A stretch of 64,000 nt of DNA from Metapseudomonas otitidis (GCF_900111835.1 NZ_FOJP01000024.1:1-64000); one strand, 5' to 3'. Counted from the stretch's first letter, positions 8,841-21,074 are shown. Made by a program: numbers and translations. The notes: generated from the letters alone by a model not told the origin.

Positions 8841-9518
8841 TCAGATCACGCGTTTGATGCTGATGTAGTCGCCCTGAGTTCGCAGGGTGACGGTCACCGG
8901 TTTGCTAGTGCGATTACGCCAGAACCAACCGTGCTTGCCATCGAATGCGGCCTCCAGAACACCTGTATCTTCTGGCGTTGAGCGTCCCTTCCCGTAGCCG
9001 TGATAGAAGTCGCGCGGCGCGTTGTAAGGATCGCCGTGGGTATCGTAGTTAACGACGCCGCCATTGGCAGTCCAGCTGTAGTTCACCTTGGCACCTTGCT
9101 TCATTTCCAGCTTCACTTCGGCGCCCTGGTTCGGGCTCAAGGTGATGCTCATTTCATGCTGCAGGGCAGCCTGCTCAGGCGCAGCCGGTTGCTCCGGAGC
9201 GGGAATGACCTCGGCAGGAGTGGCCGGGGTAGTGGCAGGGGCTGCAGGTGCTGCGGCGATATTTTCAGCTGGCAGCGGAGTTGGCGTCTGAGCTGCGGCC
9301 TCATCGGCGCGGGCCTCTTCAGCCAGCTGGATCTTCACCTCACCCATCTGTGTGAGACCCAGTGCTCGGCCCACGCCAGTGGGATCGATCGCATACTCCG
9401 AAGGCATCACCACGGTAACCAGAAGCACGCAGGCAATGATTGCCGCGATGATCGTGGAGCGCAGTAGCTGTGCTGTCGAGGGGAGTTCGTTGAGGGTCGG
9501 AAGCTTGGTATTGAACAT
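8841..9518 (-). CDS. Membrane-anchored protein of the HupE/nickel module
   Basis: The product is 225 residues with one N-terminal membrane helix (LRSTIIAAIIACVLLVTVVMP) that should leave the rest in the periplasm. It is followed by a long Ala/Pro-rich linker (about residues 70-118) and a conserved C-terminal domain with YSWTANGGVVNYDTHGDPY, DFYHGYGKG, GKHGWFWRNRTSKPVTVTL and GDYISIKRVI. Proteins of this kind are usually named transmembrane anchor proteins and occur beside HupE/UreJ genes. The reading frame starts 12 bp after the HupE gene. Biochemical role is unknown. It may scaffold or deliver metal at the outer face of the membrane. The His and aromatic residues in the C-terminal domain are candidates for ligand binding. 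Confidence 0.75.
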   Translation of the reverse strand: MFNTKLPTLNELPSTAQLLRSTIIAAIIACVLLVTVVMPSEYAIDPTGVGRALGLTQMGEVKIQLAEEARADEAAAQTPTPLPAENIAAAPAAPATTPATPAEVIPAPEQPAAPEQAALQHEMSITLSPNQGAEVKLEMKQGAKVNYSWTANGGVVNYDTHGDPYNAPRDFYHGYGKGRSTPEDTGVLEAAFDGKHGWFWRNRTSKPVTVTLRTQGDYISIKRVI

Positions 9519-9530
9519 AAAAAGAATTCC

Positions 9531-10268
9531 TTACTGAGAGACGATCAGGCCGGTGATCTGGTAGCCCATGAGCAAGAAGCCGGCGCTCATCATGGCAACG
9601 TTGGCGGTGTAGGCATGGCGCCAGAAGCTGGCAGTACGTCGCCAGTAGCCCATCAGAATGAGAATGCCGCCAAGGGCCAGTAGCTGGCCGATCTCGACAC
9701 CTACGTTGAAGGCAATCAGGTTGGCGATCAGGCCATCAGGAGAAATCTCGAACTCCTGGATCTTGGTGGCCAGACCGAAACCATGAAGCAGGCCGAAGAT
9801 CAGCGTTGCTGCGCGGGTATCGGGCTGGTACCCAAACCAGCGCTGGAAGGCGCCGAGGTTATCCAGGGCCTTGTACACGACCGAAAAGCCGATGATCGCG
9901 TCGATCACATACGAGCTGATGCTGATGTTGCTAAGCACTCCAAAGAGCAGAGTGATCGAATGGCCAACTGCGAACAGCGTGACGTACAGCCCTACGTCCT
10001 TCAGACGGTAGAGAAAGAAGATCACGCCGAACAGGAACAGCAGATGGTCGTAGCCGGTGATCATGTGTTTGGCACCCATGTAGATGAAGGGCACCAACAT
10101 CACGCCGGTACTTTCCTGGATGAAGCCCTTGTCTCCTTCGGGAACTCCGTGGGCCAGCGCCTCAGGCATGACTGCCATCAGTAGAGCGAGGGTAAGCAAG
10201 GGCAGAAAGAGTGATCGACGCAGGCGTGCGATCAGCGCCGTTGCCCTGCTTAGGGGAAGCGAATTCAT
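9531..10268 (-). CDS. HupE/UreJ-family membrane protein, probable metal permease
   Basis: The product is 245 residues: a signal-like start ending at EALAHGVPEGDKG, then about six membrane helices. It carries the family motifs GAKHMITGYDHLLFLFGV, FAVGHSITLLFG and GLLHGFGLATKI, whose His residues are the presumed Ni/Co ligands, and FNVGVEIGQL near the C-terminus. HupE/UreJ proteins are linked to nickel or cobalt transport for hydrogenase or urease, but no such enzyme is present here. It lies between a His-rich small protein and the anchor protein, divergent from a nickel-type regulator and RcnA-type exporter, so a role in metal homeostasis is inferred. Confidence 0.85.
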   Translation of the reverse strand: MNSLPLSRATALIARLRRSLFLPLLTLALLMAVMPEALAHGVPEGDKGFIQESTGVMLVPFIYMGAKHMITGYDHLLFLFGVIFFLYRLKDVGLYVTLFAVGHSITLLFGVLSNISISSYVIDAIIGFSVVYKALDNLGAFQRWFGYQPDTRAATLIFGLLHGFGLATKIQEFEISPDGLIANLIAFNVGVEIGQLLALGGILILMGYWRRTASFWRHAYTANVAMMSAGFLLMGYQITGLIVSQ

Positions 10269-10315
10269 AACGATTTCCTAGGCTGTAGTGGTCTGGGGCC
10301 GCGAGGCGGCCGGTT

Positions 10316-10657
10316 TCAGAGCACGAACCTAGAGCGTGGTGGCCGTTCGATCAGGTAGATCGGCACTTCAGGGACAATTGCCCGCAACGAGCTGGGAGGG
10401 GTTTCCCGCTCGGGGCGTGACAGTAGTGTCAACGCCGACCCGAGATAGGGGATCTCATGGCTATGGTCAGCTGCATGTTTGTGGCTCGGGAATGCCGGCG
10501 CGTCCACGTCATGGGAATGACCATGGGACACAGCGCCAGAGTAATCCCCCGGTATCAGCGGTGCTTTGATGGCGGCCAGCGAATGCCCTACCCAGGCCAA
10601 TAGCAAGGCCAGTATCAATGCGATAACGGGTTTCTTCGAGGCACTACGGCGAGCCAT
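10316..10657 (-). CDS. His-rich exported small protein of the nickel module
   Basis: The product is about 113 residues, with an N-terminal hydrophobic segment (PVIALILALLLAWVGHSLAA) that acts as a signal peptide or anchor. A His-rich periplasmic stretch follows (HGHSHDVD, then HKHAADHSHE), then a tail without recognised domain. The ATG at 10657 gives the basic signal start MARRSASKKP, and an earlier ATG at 10681 is possible. The His clusters suggest binding of Ni, Co or a similar ion. It is the first gene of the minus-strand operon and starts 49 bp from the palindromic operator. No named family is recognised. Confidence 0.65.
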   Translation of the reverse strand: MARRSASKKPVIALILALLLAWVGHSLAAIKAPLIPGDYSGAVSHGHSHDVDAPAFPSHKHAADHSHEIPYLGSALTLLSRPERETPPSSLRAIVPEVPIYLIERPPRSRFVL

Positions 10658-10705
10658 TTTCCTATGTCTTGCAGCTTGCAAAGGACCAACAGGGTCGTTT
10701 GACCG

Positions 10706-10724
10706 TATCCCCCCAGGGGGGATA
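10706..10724. promoter_or_regulatory. Perfect palindromic operator of CsoR/RcnR type
   Basis: TATCCCCCC-A-GGGGGGATA is a 19-bp perfect palindrome. Runs of C/G flanked by TA-rich steps are the known target type of CsoR/RcnR-family repressors. It lies between the divergent His-rich gene (start 10657) and the regulator gene (start 10764), so one site can control both transcription units. Confidence 0.8.
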
Positions 10725-10763
10725 GGATGCGAGCGTAAATCATCGAGGCATAGGACTCAAGGC

Positions 10764-11057
10764 ATGAGCGATCACGAACACAGCCATGGCCACCGACACC
10801 AAAGCCACAGCGATGTCATGAAGCGCCTGAAACGCGCCGAGGGCCATCTGCGCAGCATCATCACCATGATCGAGGATGGCCGTGAGTGCGTGGATATCGC
10901 GCAGCAGCTGCATGCCGTGGAGAAGGCCGTATGCCAGGCCAAGCGCACTCTGATTCAAGATCACATCGATCACTGCCTGGAGCACACGATGGACGCCCTC
11001 GCTACTGGCGAGCGCACCTCCCTTGAAGACTTCAAGCAGATCACGAAGTACCTGTAG
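10764..11057 (+). CDS. CsoR/RcnR-family metal-sensing repressor, InrS-like ligand set
   Basis: The 97-residue, all-helical DUF156 repressor binds DNA when metal-free and releases it on metal binding. It has a His-rich start (MSDHEHSHGHRHQSH) and the core MKRLKRAEGHLRSIITMIEDGRECVDIAQQLHAVEKAVCQAKRT. Counting from the ATG at 10764, the ligand positions are Cys42, His67 and Cys71. The C-H-C set is that of CsoR (copper) and InrS (nickel). Escherichia coli RcnR has His at the last position. The His-rich start and the RcnA-type exporter next to it favour nickel or cobalt sensing. The exporter starts 8 bp downstream. A palindromic operator lies 39 bp upstream. Confidence 0.9.
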   Translation: MSDHEHSHGHRHQSHSDVMKRLKRAEGHLRSIITMIEDGRECVDIAQQLHAVEKAVCQAKRTLIQDHIDHCLEHTMDALATGERTSLEDFKQITKYL

Positions 11058-11065
11058 GTATCACC

Positions 11066-12187
11066 ATGTCGAGCTTTGCCGAATTGCTGCAGCAGGGTGC
11101 GTCTCACGCCTGGCTGTACTTCCCCAGCGCCATCCTCCTAGGGGCATTGCATGGCCTGGAGCCAGGCCACTCGAAGACCATGATGGCGGCCTTCATCGTA
11201 GCCATCCGCGGCACCGTGAAGCAGGCGGTATTGCTGGGGCTGGCGGCAACCATTTCGCACACCGCGGTGGTCTGGCTGGTGGCCATGGGCGGCATGTATC
11301 TGGGCCAGAACCTGAATGCTGAAACGACTGAACCCTATTTCCAGCTCGCGTCCGCCGCGATCATCATCACCATCGCGCTCTGGATGCTGTGGCGAACCTG
11401 GCGTGGCGAACAGATGTGGCGTTTCGAAGAAGGTGATCATGCGCATGATCACCACCATGACGAGCTTCGCCGAATCGATACCGGACACGGGCGAATCGAA
11501 CTCTCGATCTTCGAGGAAGGGGTTCCCCCGCGCTGGCGTCTGCGCACTCTGACTGGTCACTCTTGGCCAGCAGAAGACGTGAATCTGTCGACGACGCGTC
11601 CTGATGGGACAGCTCAGCTGTTCCGCTTTGTGCATCGCGGCGAATACCTGGAATCGGTCGCGGAAATTCCAGAGCCTCATCAGTTCACCGCGCGTCTGAG
11701 CCTTGGCCACGCGGGCCATTCGCACGACTATGACCTCGATTTCCATGAGCACGACCACGGCCACGACCATTCCGATCTGCAGGGCCTGGAGCTGTCGCTG
11801 GAGGGATACCAGGATGCCCATGAGCGAGCCCACGCCAACGACATCCGCAACCGCTTCAATAACCGCAACGTCACTACAGGCCAGATCATCCTGTTCGGCC
11901 TTACCGGAGGACTGATCCCCTGTCCTGCCGCGATTACGGTGCTGTTGCTATGCCTGCAGGTGAAGGAAGTCGCACTCGGGGCTGTTCTGGTGCTGTGCTT
12001 TAGTGTCGGCCTGGCGTTGACGCTGGTATCCGTCGGCGTAGCTGCTGCGGTGGGCGCTCGCCAGGCCTCCAACCGGTGGCCATGGCTGGGAGCGGTCGCG
12101 CGTCGCGCGCCCTACCTCTCGAGCATGCTCATTATTGGGGTCGGTATCTACGTCGGTGTTCATGGCTGGATCGGTCTGACCGCCTAA
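11066..12187 (+). CDS. RcnA-type nickel/cobalt exporter (NicO family)
   Basis: The product is 373 residues. The first membrane block has the family motif GALHGLEPGHSKTMMAAFIVA and ISHTAVVWLVA. A long cytoplasmic or periplasmic loop is His-rich (DHAHDHHHDE, then HAGHSHDYDLDFHEHDHGHDH). The second membrane block has GLTGGLIPCPAAITVLLLCL and three further helices to the C-terminus. RcnA-type proteins export Ni(II) and Co(II). Two His clusters flank an inserted segment of about 80 residues (RIELSIFEEGVPPRWRLR...), longer than in E. coli RcnA, which may be an extra soluble metal-binding domain. It is cotranscribed with the repressor gene, and the next gene follows without a gap. Confidence 0.92.
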   Translation: MSSFAELLQQGASHAWLYFPSAILLGALHGLEPGHSKTMMAAFIVAIRGTVKQAVLLGLAATISHTAVVWLVAMGGMYLGQNLNAETTEPYFQLASAAIIITIALWMLWRTWRGEQMWRFEEGDHAHDHHHDELRRIDTGHGRIELSIFEEGVPPRWRLRTLTGHSWPAEDVNLSTTRPDGTAQLFRFVHRGEYLESVAEIPEPHQFTARLSLGHAGHSHDYDLDFHEHDHGHDHSDLQGLELSLEGYQDAHERAHANDIRNRFNNRNVTTGQIILFGLTGGLIPCPAAITVLLLCLQVKEVALGAVLVLCFSVGLALTLVSVGVAAAVGARQASNRWPWLGAVARRAPYLSSMLIIGVGIYVGVHGWIGLTA

Positions 12188-12628
12188 ATGTGGGAGCTAT
12201 CAGGCTACCTGGGCCTACTCCTCGCGGCCTTCAGTGCCGCGACTTTGATCCCTGCACAGTCCGAGGCAGTGCTCACCGGCCTGCTGATAAGTGGCAACTA
12301 CTCGGTGGTCATGCTGTTGGTGGTGGCTACGGCAGGAAACGTTCTGGGTTCCGCGCTCAACTGGCTGCTCGGTCTCTACATTGAGCGCTATCGGCACAGA
12401 CGCTGGTTCCCGGTCAGTGACGACAAGCTGGCCCGCGCGCAGCGGGCCTACCACCGCTACGGCCGTTGGTCACTGCTGCTGAGCTGGGTACCGATCATTG
12501 GCGACCCGCTGACCCTGATTGCCGGTGTCATGCGCGAACCCTTCTGGAGCTTCTTTTTGATCGTGCTGCTGGCCAAGGCGGCTCGATACCTGGTGCTCAC
12601 CGTGGTGACCCTCGGGATCATGGGGTAA
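12188..12628 (+). CDS. YqaA/DedA-like small membrane protein
   Basis: The 146-residue integral membrane protein has helices at about 5-25, 34-60, 98-115 and 120-145. The motifs ATAGNVLGSALNWLLG, RWSLLLSWVPIIGDPLTLIAGVMR and LLAKAARYLVL belong to the YqaA branch of the DedA/VTT superfamily. These proteins affect membrane lipid handling and proton-dependent transport, and their exact role here is unknown. The start codon follows the exporter stop directly, indicating coordinated expression with the nickel exporter. Confidence 0.82.
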   Translation: MWELSGYLGLLLAAFSAATLIPAQSEAVLTGLLISGNYSVVMLLVVATAGNVLGSALNWLLGLYIERYRHRRWFPVSDDKLARAQRAYHRYGRWSLLLSWVPIIGDPLTLIAGVMREPFWSFFLIVLLAKAARYLVLTVVTLGIMG

Positions 12629-13329
12629 TGCGCTCGACCAGCCTGGATCTCGTCAAATGGCTCGCCATGCTGACAATGGTCATAGACCACCTGCGCTATC
12701 TCTGGCCCGAAGCAACAGCATGGCTTTTCGTGGTTGGACGCTTCGCCTTTCCGCTGTTCTGCCTTGGCATCGCCGCCAATGTGTCGCGTTCCCACCCAGG
12801 AGATCTGTACAGCGAAAATAACTTTCGCTACTTGAGTTGGATTCTGGCCTTCAGCCTCATATCCGAGATGCCGTATCGGGCGCTGTCCGAGATGAGCAAT
12901 ACGCTGAATGTGATGCCGACACTGATGTTGGGGCTCATAGTTGCTTGGAGCGTCCATCACAGCGATCGTACAGGCTTGGTGCTGGGGCTATTCACGCTGA
13001 CCGTTTCGATAGTGCTGCATGATCGGCTGATGTACGGCGCGTTTGGCGTCCTGCTGCCGGCGACCATGGTGCTGGCAGTGCAGCGCCCCTGGATTACCTG
13101 GCTCATACCTGCAGTCTTCAGCGTGTTGGCCAATAGCCGTGACGGCTGGATCGGAGCTGGTCCCTTTGGCACCTGGTGGGCCATGGCCACGACCTTTGCG
13201 GCTCCGCTGGTTGGCCTGTGGCTATTGCGGCAGAAAATCACCCAACACATATGGCCAGTGGGGCGCTGGGGTTACTACTTCTACCCCGGCCATCTAGCGG
13301 TGCTGGCGTTGCTTCGTGTGGCTCTCTGA
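12628..13329 (+). CDS. TraX-family membrane protein
   Basis: The product is about 233 residues with eight or so membrane helices. The start (RSTSLDLVKWLAMLTMVIDHLRYLWP) and the segments FPLFCLGIAANVSRS, SLISEMPYRALSE and the C-terminal WGYYFYPGHLAVLALLR are characteristic of TraX, the F-plasmid protein that acetylates the pilin N-terminus. TraX belongs to a wider membrane acyltransferase family, and copies outside conjugation operons are common. The ATG overlaps the stop of the previous gene (TAATG), so it belongs to the nickel operon. The substrate is unknown. Confidence 0.82.
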   Translation: MRSTSLDLVKWLAMLTMVIDHLRYLWPEATAWLFVVGRFAFPLFCLGIAANVSRSHPGDLYSENNFRYLSWILAFSLISEMPYRALSEMSNTLNVMPTLMLGLIVAWSVHHSDRTGLVLGLFTLTVSIVLHDRLMYGAFGVLLPATMVLAVQRPWITWLIPAVFSVLANSRDGWIGAGPFGTWWAMATTFAAPLVGLWLLRQKITQHIWPVGRWGYYFYPGHLAVLALLRVAL

Positions 13330-13382
13330 CCGAACGATCAAAATTCCCTTGCTCAATGCAGGCCTTTTGCCATAATCCGGAG

Positions 13383-13398
13383 CGTGACCTAGATCACA
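13383..13398. promoter_or_regulatory. CRP/Vfr-like site upstream of the small YHYH-type protein
   Basis: The sequence CGTGACCTAGATCACA differs at one position from TGTGA-N6-TCACA, the CRP/Vfr consensus. It lies 31 bases upstream of the ATG at 13429. An overlap with a promoter is likely but no clear -10/-35 pair was assigned. Confidence 0.4.
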
Positions 13399-13428
13399 TA
13401 TAAGAGCCAATCGAAACGGAGTTTGAAC

Positions 13429-13563
13429 ATGAAGAAGCTTTCTGCCGCCCTGATCGCCACCGTGATTGCCCTGTCCTCCGCCGCTGCCATTGCCCATAGC
13501 GGCGGTACCGACTCGAAGGGCTGCCATACCAACCACTCCACAGGGGCGTACCACTGCCATTGA
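13429..13563 (+). CDS. Small secreted Cys/His protein with YHYH-like motif
   Basis: The product is 44 residues: a signal peptide (MKKLSAALIATVIALSSAAA, cleavage near IAHSGG), then the mature peptide SGGTDSKGCHTNHSTGAYHCH. The CHxNHxTGxYHCH pattern is shared by small secreted or periplasmic proteins described as YHYH or metal-binding-like. The Cys/His pairs could bind a metal ion. A GGAG ribosome-binding site precedes the ATG. It lies 100 bp after the TraX gene with its own likely promoter, and convergent to the rhodanese gene. Confidence 0.75.
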   Translation: MKKLSAALIATVIALSSAAAIAHSGGTDSKGCHTNHSTGAYHCH

Positions 13564-13610
13564 TTAAGGCAGCGCTGGTCGCCTCTCGCGAGGCGGCCAG
13601 AACCAGATGG

Positions 13611-13934
13611 CTAGACCAAATCGCACACCGGCTGCTTGGCTTCACGCCACCCTGCAAAGCCGTCGACGAGATACCGCGCATCCAGTCCCATCGCCCAGAG
13701 AGTAGCGGCACACCCTTGGCTGATTTCATGCCCATGCGCGCAGTAAAGAATCACGGGGCGATCCCGTGGCACCTGATCCTTCCAGGAAAAAAGCAGTTCG
13801 GGGTCCTGCCATTTCGCGTTGGCGATCTGTGCCCCGTCGGCGTTGCGCACGATGGCTCGGCGCACATCGAGCAGCTCAAAGCTGCGACCTGCAGCCTGCC
13901 ACTCAGCGAGCTCGCGAATCGATATGCGCTCCAT
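13611..13934 (-). CDS. Rhodanese-domain protein of the chromate operon (ChrE-like)
   Basis: The product is a 107-residue single rhodanese domain (RELAEWQAAGRSFELLDVRR, VPRDRPVILYCAHGHEISQG, GLDARYLVDGFAGW). The Cys of YCAHGHEISQG is in the position of the sulfur-carrying active-site residue. No signal peptide is seen, so it should be cytoplasmic. It starts 9 bp after chrA on the same strand, matching chromate operons in which a rhodanese (chrE) follows chrA. A role in relieving thiol damage or cleaving chromium-thiol complexes has been proposed for ChrE. That role is an inference here. Confidence 0.85.
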   Translation of the reverse strand: MERISIRELAEWQAAGRSFELLDVRRAIVRNADGAQIANAKWQDPELLFSWKDQVPRDRPVILYCAHGHEISQGCAATLWAMGLDARYLVDGFAGWREAKQPVCDLV

Positions 13935-13943
13935 AACCCCTCC

Positions 13944-15305
13944 CTAACGCAGCAGGTGGATAGCCAATCCCACAAGAGCACATCCCACCAACACTTGGAT
14001 GACTCCACGCTTGAAGCGGAACAGCGCCACCGCGGCACCGACAGCGATCAACGCCGAGGGCCAGTCGAAGCTGCCTGCAAAGCCCTCAGGCCACAGCACG
14101 TGATAACCGAAGAACAGCGCGAGGTTGAGGATGACGCCTACCACCGCGGCAGTAATGCCGGTCAACGGAGCGGTGAACTTCAGCTCGTTGTGCGTGGACT
14201 CCACCAGCGGCCCGCCGGCGAGGATGAACAGGAACGAGGGCAGGAAGGTAAACCAGGTTACGAGGCTGGCCGCCACGGCACCGGCAAGGAATGCCTGCTC
14301 TGGCCCGAAGACCTGGTGCACATAGGCGCCAACGAACCCCACGAACGCCACCACCATGATCAGCGGCCCCGGGGTGGTCTCGCCCAATGCCAGGCCATCG
14401 ATCATCTGGGGGGGTGTCAGCCAGCCGTAATGGCCTACCGCGCCCTGATAGACATACGGCAGTACTGCATAAGCGCCGCCGAAGGTGAGTAGAGCGGCCT
14501 TGGTAAAGAACCACCCCATCTGGGTCAGGGTGCCCTCCCAACCATACAGGACGGTCAGCAGCCCCATAGGCAAGGCCCACAGCACGGCGCCTACTCCAAC
14601 CAGCAGAGCTAGGTGCGACCAGCGGAAGCGCGCATGCGCCGGCGGTGGCGTGTCGTCGTCGATCAACGCCGGCCCATAGGACTGTTTGGATGCCCCATGC
14701 CCACCACCGACGCTGAACTTGTCAGGTGCATACCGCCCGCCCAGATAGCCGATAAGAGCGGCCCCCAGAACGATCAAGGGGAAAGGGATATTGAGCGCAA
14801 AGATCGCCACAAAGGAGGCTGCAGCGATAGCCCAAAGCCAGTTGTTCTTCAGCGCGCGTGAACCGATACGGTGGGCAGCCTGCACAACGATGGCGGTGAC
14901 GGCGGGCTTGATGCCGTAGAACAATCCCGCCACCACAGGCACTTCGCCGAAAGCGATGTAGACCCAGGACAGGGCAATCAGGATGAACAGTGAGGGCAGC
15001 ACGAACAGTGCGCCGGCGATCACCCCACCCCAGGTGCGATGCATGAGCCAGCCAATATAGGTAGCCAACTGCTGAGCCTCCGGGCCTGGCAGGAGCATGC
15101 AGTAGTTCAATGCATGCAGAAAGCGGCGCTCCGAGATCCAGCGCCGCCTCTCCACCAGTTCCTGGTGCATGATCGAGATCTGCCCAGCCGGGCCACCGAA
15201 GCTGATGAAACCGAGTTTCAGCCAGAACAGAAATGCCTCGAATAGGCCAACTTTCTCTACCCTGCCCTGGTCTTGCTCAGTCGCTTGCATAGCTGTCTCA
15301 CTCAT
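13944..15305 (-). CDS. chrA: Chromate efflux transporter ChrA
   Basis: The product is a 453-residue long-chain CHR-family protein with two homologous halves. The first half has GLFEAFLFWLKLGFISFGGPAGQISIMHQELVERRRWIS and NYCMLLPGPEAQQLATYIGW. The second half has GWFFTKAALLTFGGAYAVLPYVYQ and GLALGETTPGPLIMVVAFVGFVGA. The FGGP/FGG and PGP motifs are the CHR signatures. ChrA exports chromate, driven by the proton gradient. The ATG at 15305 is chosen because it overlaps the end of chrB by 8 bp and begins a typical start (MSETAMQ). A longer start would enter chrB. Confidence 0.95.
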   Translation of the reverse strand: MSETAMQATEQDQGRVEKVGLFEAFLFWLKLGFISFGGPAGQISIMHQELVERRRWISERRFLHALNYCMLLPGPEAQQLATYIGWLMHRTWGGVIAGALFVLPSLFILIALSWVYIAFGEVPVVAGLFYGIKPAVTAIVVQAAHRIGSRALKNNWLWAIAAASFVAIFALNIPFPLIVLGAALIGYLGGRYAPDKFSVGGGHGASKQSYGPALIDDDTPPPAHARFRWSHLALLVGVGAVLWALPMGLLTVLYGWEGTLTQMGWFFTKAALLTFGGAYAVLPYVYQGAVGHYGWLTPPQMIDGLALGETTPGPLIMVVAFVGFVGAYVHQVFGPEQAFLAGAVAASLVTWFTFLPSFLFILAGGPLVESTHNELKFTAPLTGITAAVVGVILNLALFFGYHVLWPEGFAGSFDWPSALIAVGAAVALFRFKRGVIQVLVGCALVGLAIHLLR

Positions 15306-16242
15306 CACTCTGTCCTTCCTTGCTGAATGCAGCCAGCAACCCATCGAAGATGGCGCAGGCCGCAGCCAATAACTGATCGTCGTTCTCGATGCTGGCTCGC
15401 AGTCCAGCCAGTACGCGCTCTACACCTGTCGCTTCTGTGGGTTGCGCGCCCCCCACATCCAGGTAATGAACCAGTGCCCCTAAGCGCTGCAGCCCTGGAG
15501 CCTCCAGCCCGAAGCTAGCCATAAGGGTCTCGAAGGTGACCTTGTTGCCGACATGGCTGAACCGGGCACCATCAAAATCGAACCCAAGTGCTTCCGCAGG
15601 ACATGCATCAGGAGAGGGAAGCCAGAGGATGCTGGCACCTGGATCGATGAAGCGGCGGATCAGCCAGGCGCTGGCCAGGCGGTCTACCCAGGGGCGCTGG
15701 CGAGTCGCCCAGGTTCGCCCTTCGTAGTCCCGCGGATCGAGCTGCTCGATGGCTTGCTCATGGCTGGTGGGCTCATCCTTGGAAAGCGCCCGGTTGATGG
15801 CCACTTCGAGATCACGCAGCAGCGCGTCTGTCTGTTGCAAAGGTTCGCCCGGAAAGAAGTCGATCGACTGGATCTGAGCGAACGACTTGCGCAACTTGCG
15901 GGCCTGGCGAGCAGTCGCCAGTGCATTCTCAGGAGTCAGCTGGGCCAGTTGGGGCTCAACCTCCGAGCGCAACCTGGCGTAGTCGTCGCCACGATCAAAG
16001 AGAGGTATGAAGCGCTCACCCTGGGGATCAGTGACCGGCAGGAGCGACGCCGAGCCACCGCTATCCAGCACGTCACGCTCGACGGACTCCAGTACCTCAC
16101 GACTAGCCGAGCCATCTGGCAGGAGATAAACCCCATCGCGTAGCACCGCAGCCCCAGCGCTTTTCAACGTGCGCCAAGCGCGCATTCGCTCGGCGGCATT
16201 TGCCGTAGGCAGTGCCATCACGAGACATAGCCAATTAATCAA
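15298..16242 (-). CDS. chrB: Chromate-responsive regulator ChrB
   Basis: The 314-residue protein has the ChrB N-terminal DNA-binding region (MRAWRTLKSAGAAVLRDGVYLLP, VDDxxARLR-like DDYARLRSEVEPQL) and the C-terminal ChrB domain (TWATRQRPWVDRLASAWLIRRFIDPGASILWL, FDFDGARFSHVGNKVTFETLMASFGL, GALVHYLDVGG). ChrB activates or de-represses chrA in response to chromate. The frame starts at a TTG (16242), giving INWLCLVMALPTANAAERM, which aligns with the usual ChrB start, and no ATG is available nearby. It is the first gene of the chrB-chrA-rhodanese operon. Confidence 0.92.
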   Translation of the reverse strand: MINWLCLVMALPTANAAERMRAWRTLKSAGAAVLRDGVYLLPDGSASREVLESVERDVLDSGGSASLLPVTDPQGERFIPLFDRGDDYARLRSEVEPQLAQLTPENALATARQARKLRKSFAQIQSIDFFPGEPLQQTDALLRDLEVAINRALSKDEPTSHEQAIEQLDPRDYEGRTWATRQRPWVDRLASAWLIRRFIDPGASILWLPSPDACPAEALGFDFDGARFSHVGNKVTFETLMASFGLEAPGLQRLGALVHYLDVGGAQPTEATGVERVLAGLRASIENDDQLLAAACAIFDGLLAAFSKEGQSDE

Positions 16243-16656
16243 TGTAACGATCTCACGAAATTTGTTCGATTGCTACATTACCTAGAGGTTGCTGAATTGG
16301 GAACTGGGAAGTTAGCCCTGCTGGGCGGAGTGGTATGCGATTTTCGCCGCCTCCGATTCAGAATGTCCGCTTATGGCCGCTAGTGTGCGCTCTCTTGCTT
16401 GGATGGCATTACGTTCTGGCCCAACGTTACTGTAGCGAATCCGCAGCAGTATCAATCAAAGCCTCCTGTATCCCGCGTGAAGAAAGACGCTACGTTGCGC
16501 CCGTTCTTCCACGGCTTCGCTTGCCGCCCCGCTACGGCAGATTCGAAGCATTCATCGAAATGTCATCATTTAGAAGCAGTGCGTTAACAAGGAATTTCTA
16601 CCCTTTGCATCGCGAACCGCAATTGTGCGGCCAGCAATATTGCGAAAGGTGATCAA
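16243..16656. other. Divergent intergenic region between chrB and ptxA
   Basis: 414 bp without a convincing gene. Near chrB there is an inverted repeat, AATGTA (16241-16246) and TACATT (16274-16279), that could be part of the chr promoter. A possible Pho box is listed separately. The open frame at 16335-16652 has no family match and atypical codon use. Confidence 0.5.
16550..16567 (+). promoter_or_regulatory. Possible Pho box upstream of ptxA
   Basis: Two 7-bp half-repeats, ATTCATC and TGTCATC, are separated by GAAA, the 11-bp period of PhoB boxes (CTGTCAT-N4-CTGTCAT). It lies about 90 bp before ptxA. The ptx operon of P. stutzeri is known to be induced by phosphate starvation. The match is partial. 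Confidence 0.35.
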
Positions 16657-18344
<1,688 letters not shown>

Positions 18345-18352
18345 GCACCGAT

Positions 18353-21047
<2,695 letters not shown>

Positions 21048-21074
21048 CGACCACCGTTCAGGCTAGCCATTCTT

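Noticed and set aside
16335..16652. A 105-codon plus-strand frame upstream of ptxA
   Set aside because: No ribosome-binding site, no recognisable domain, and it would occupy the ptx promoter region.
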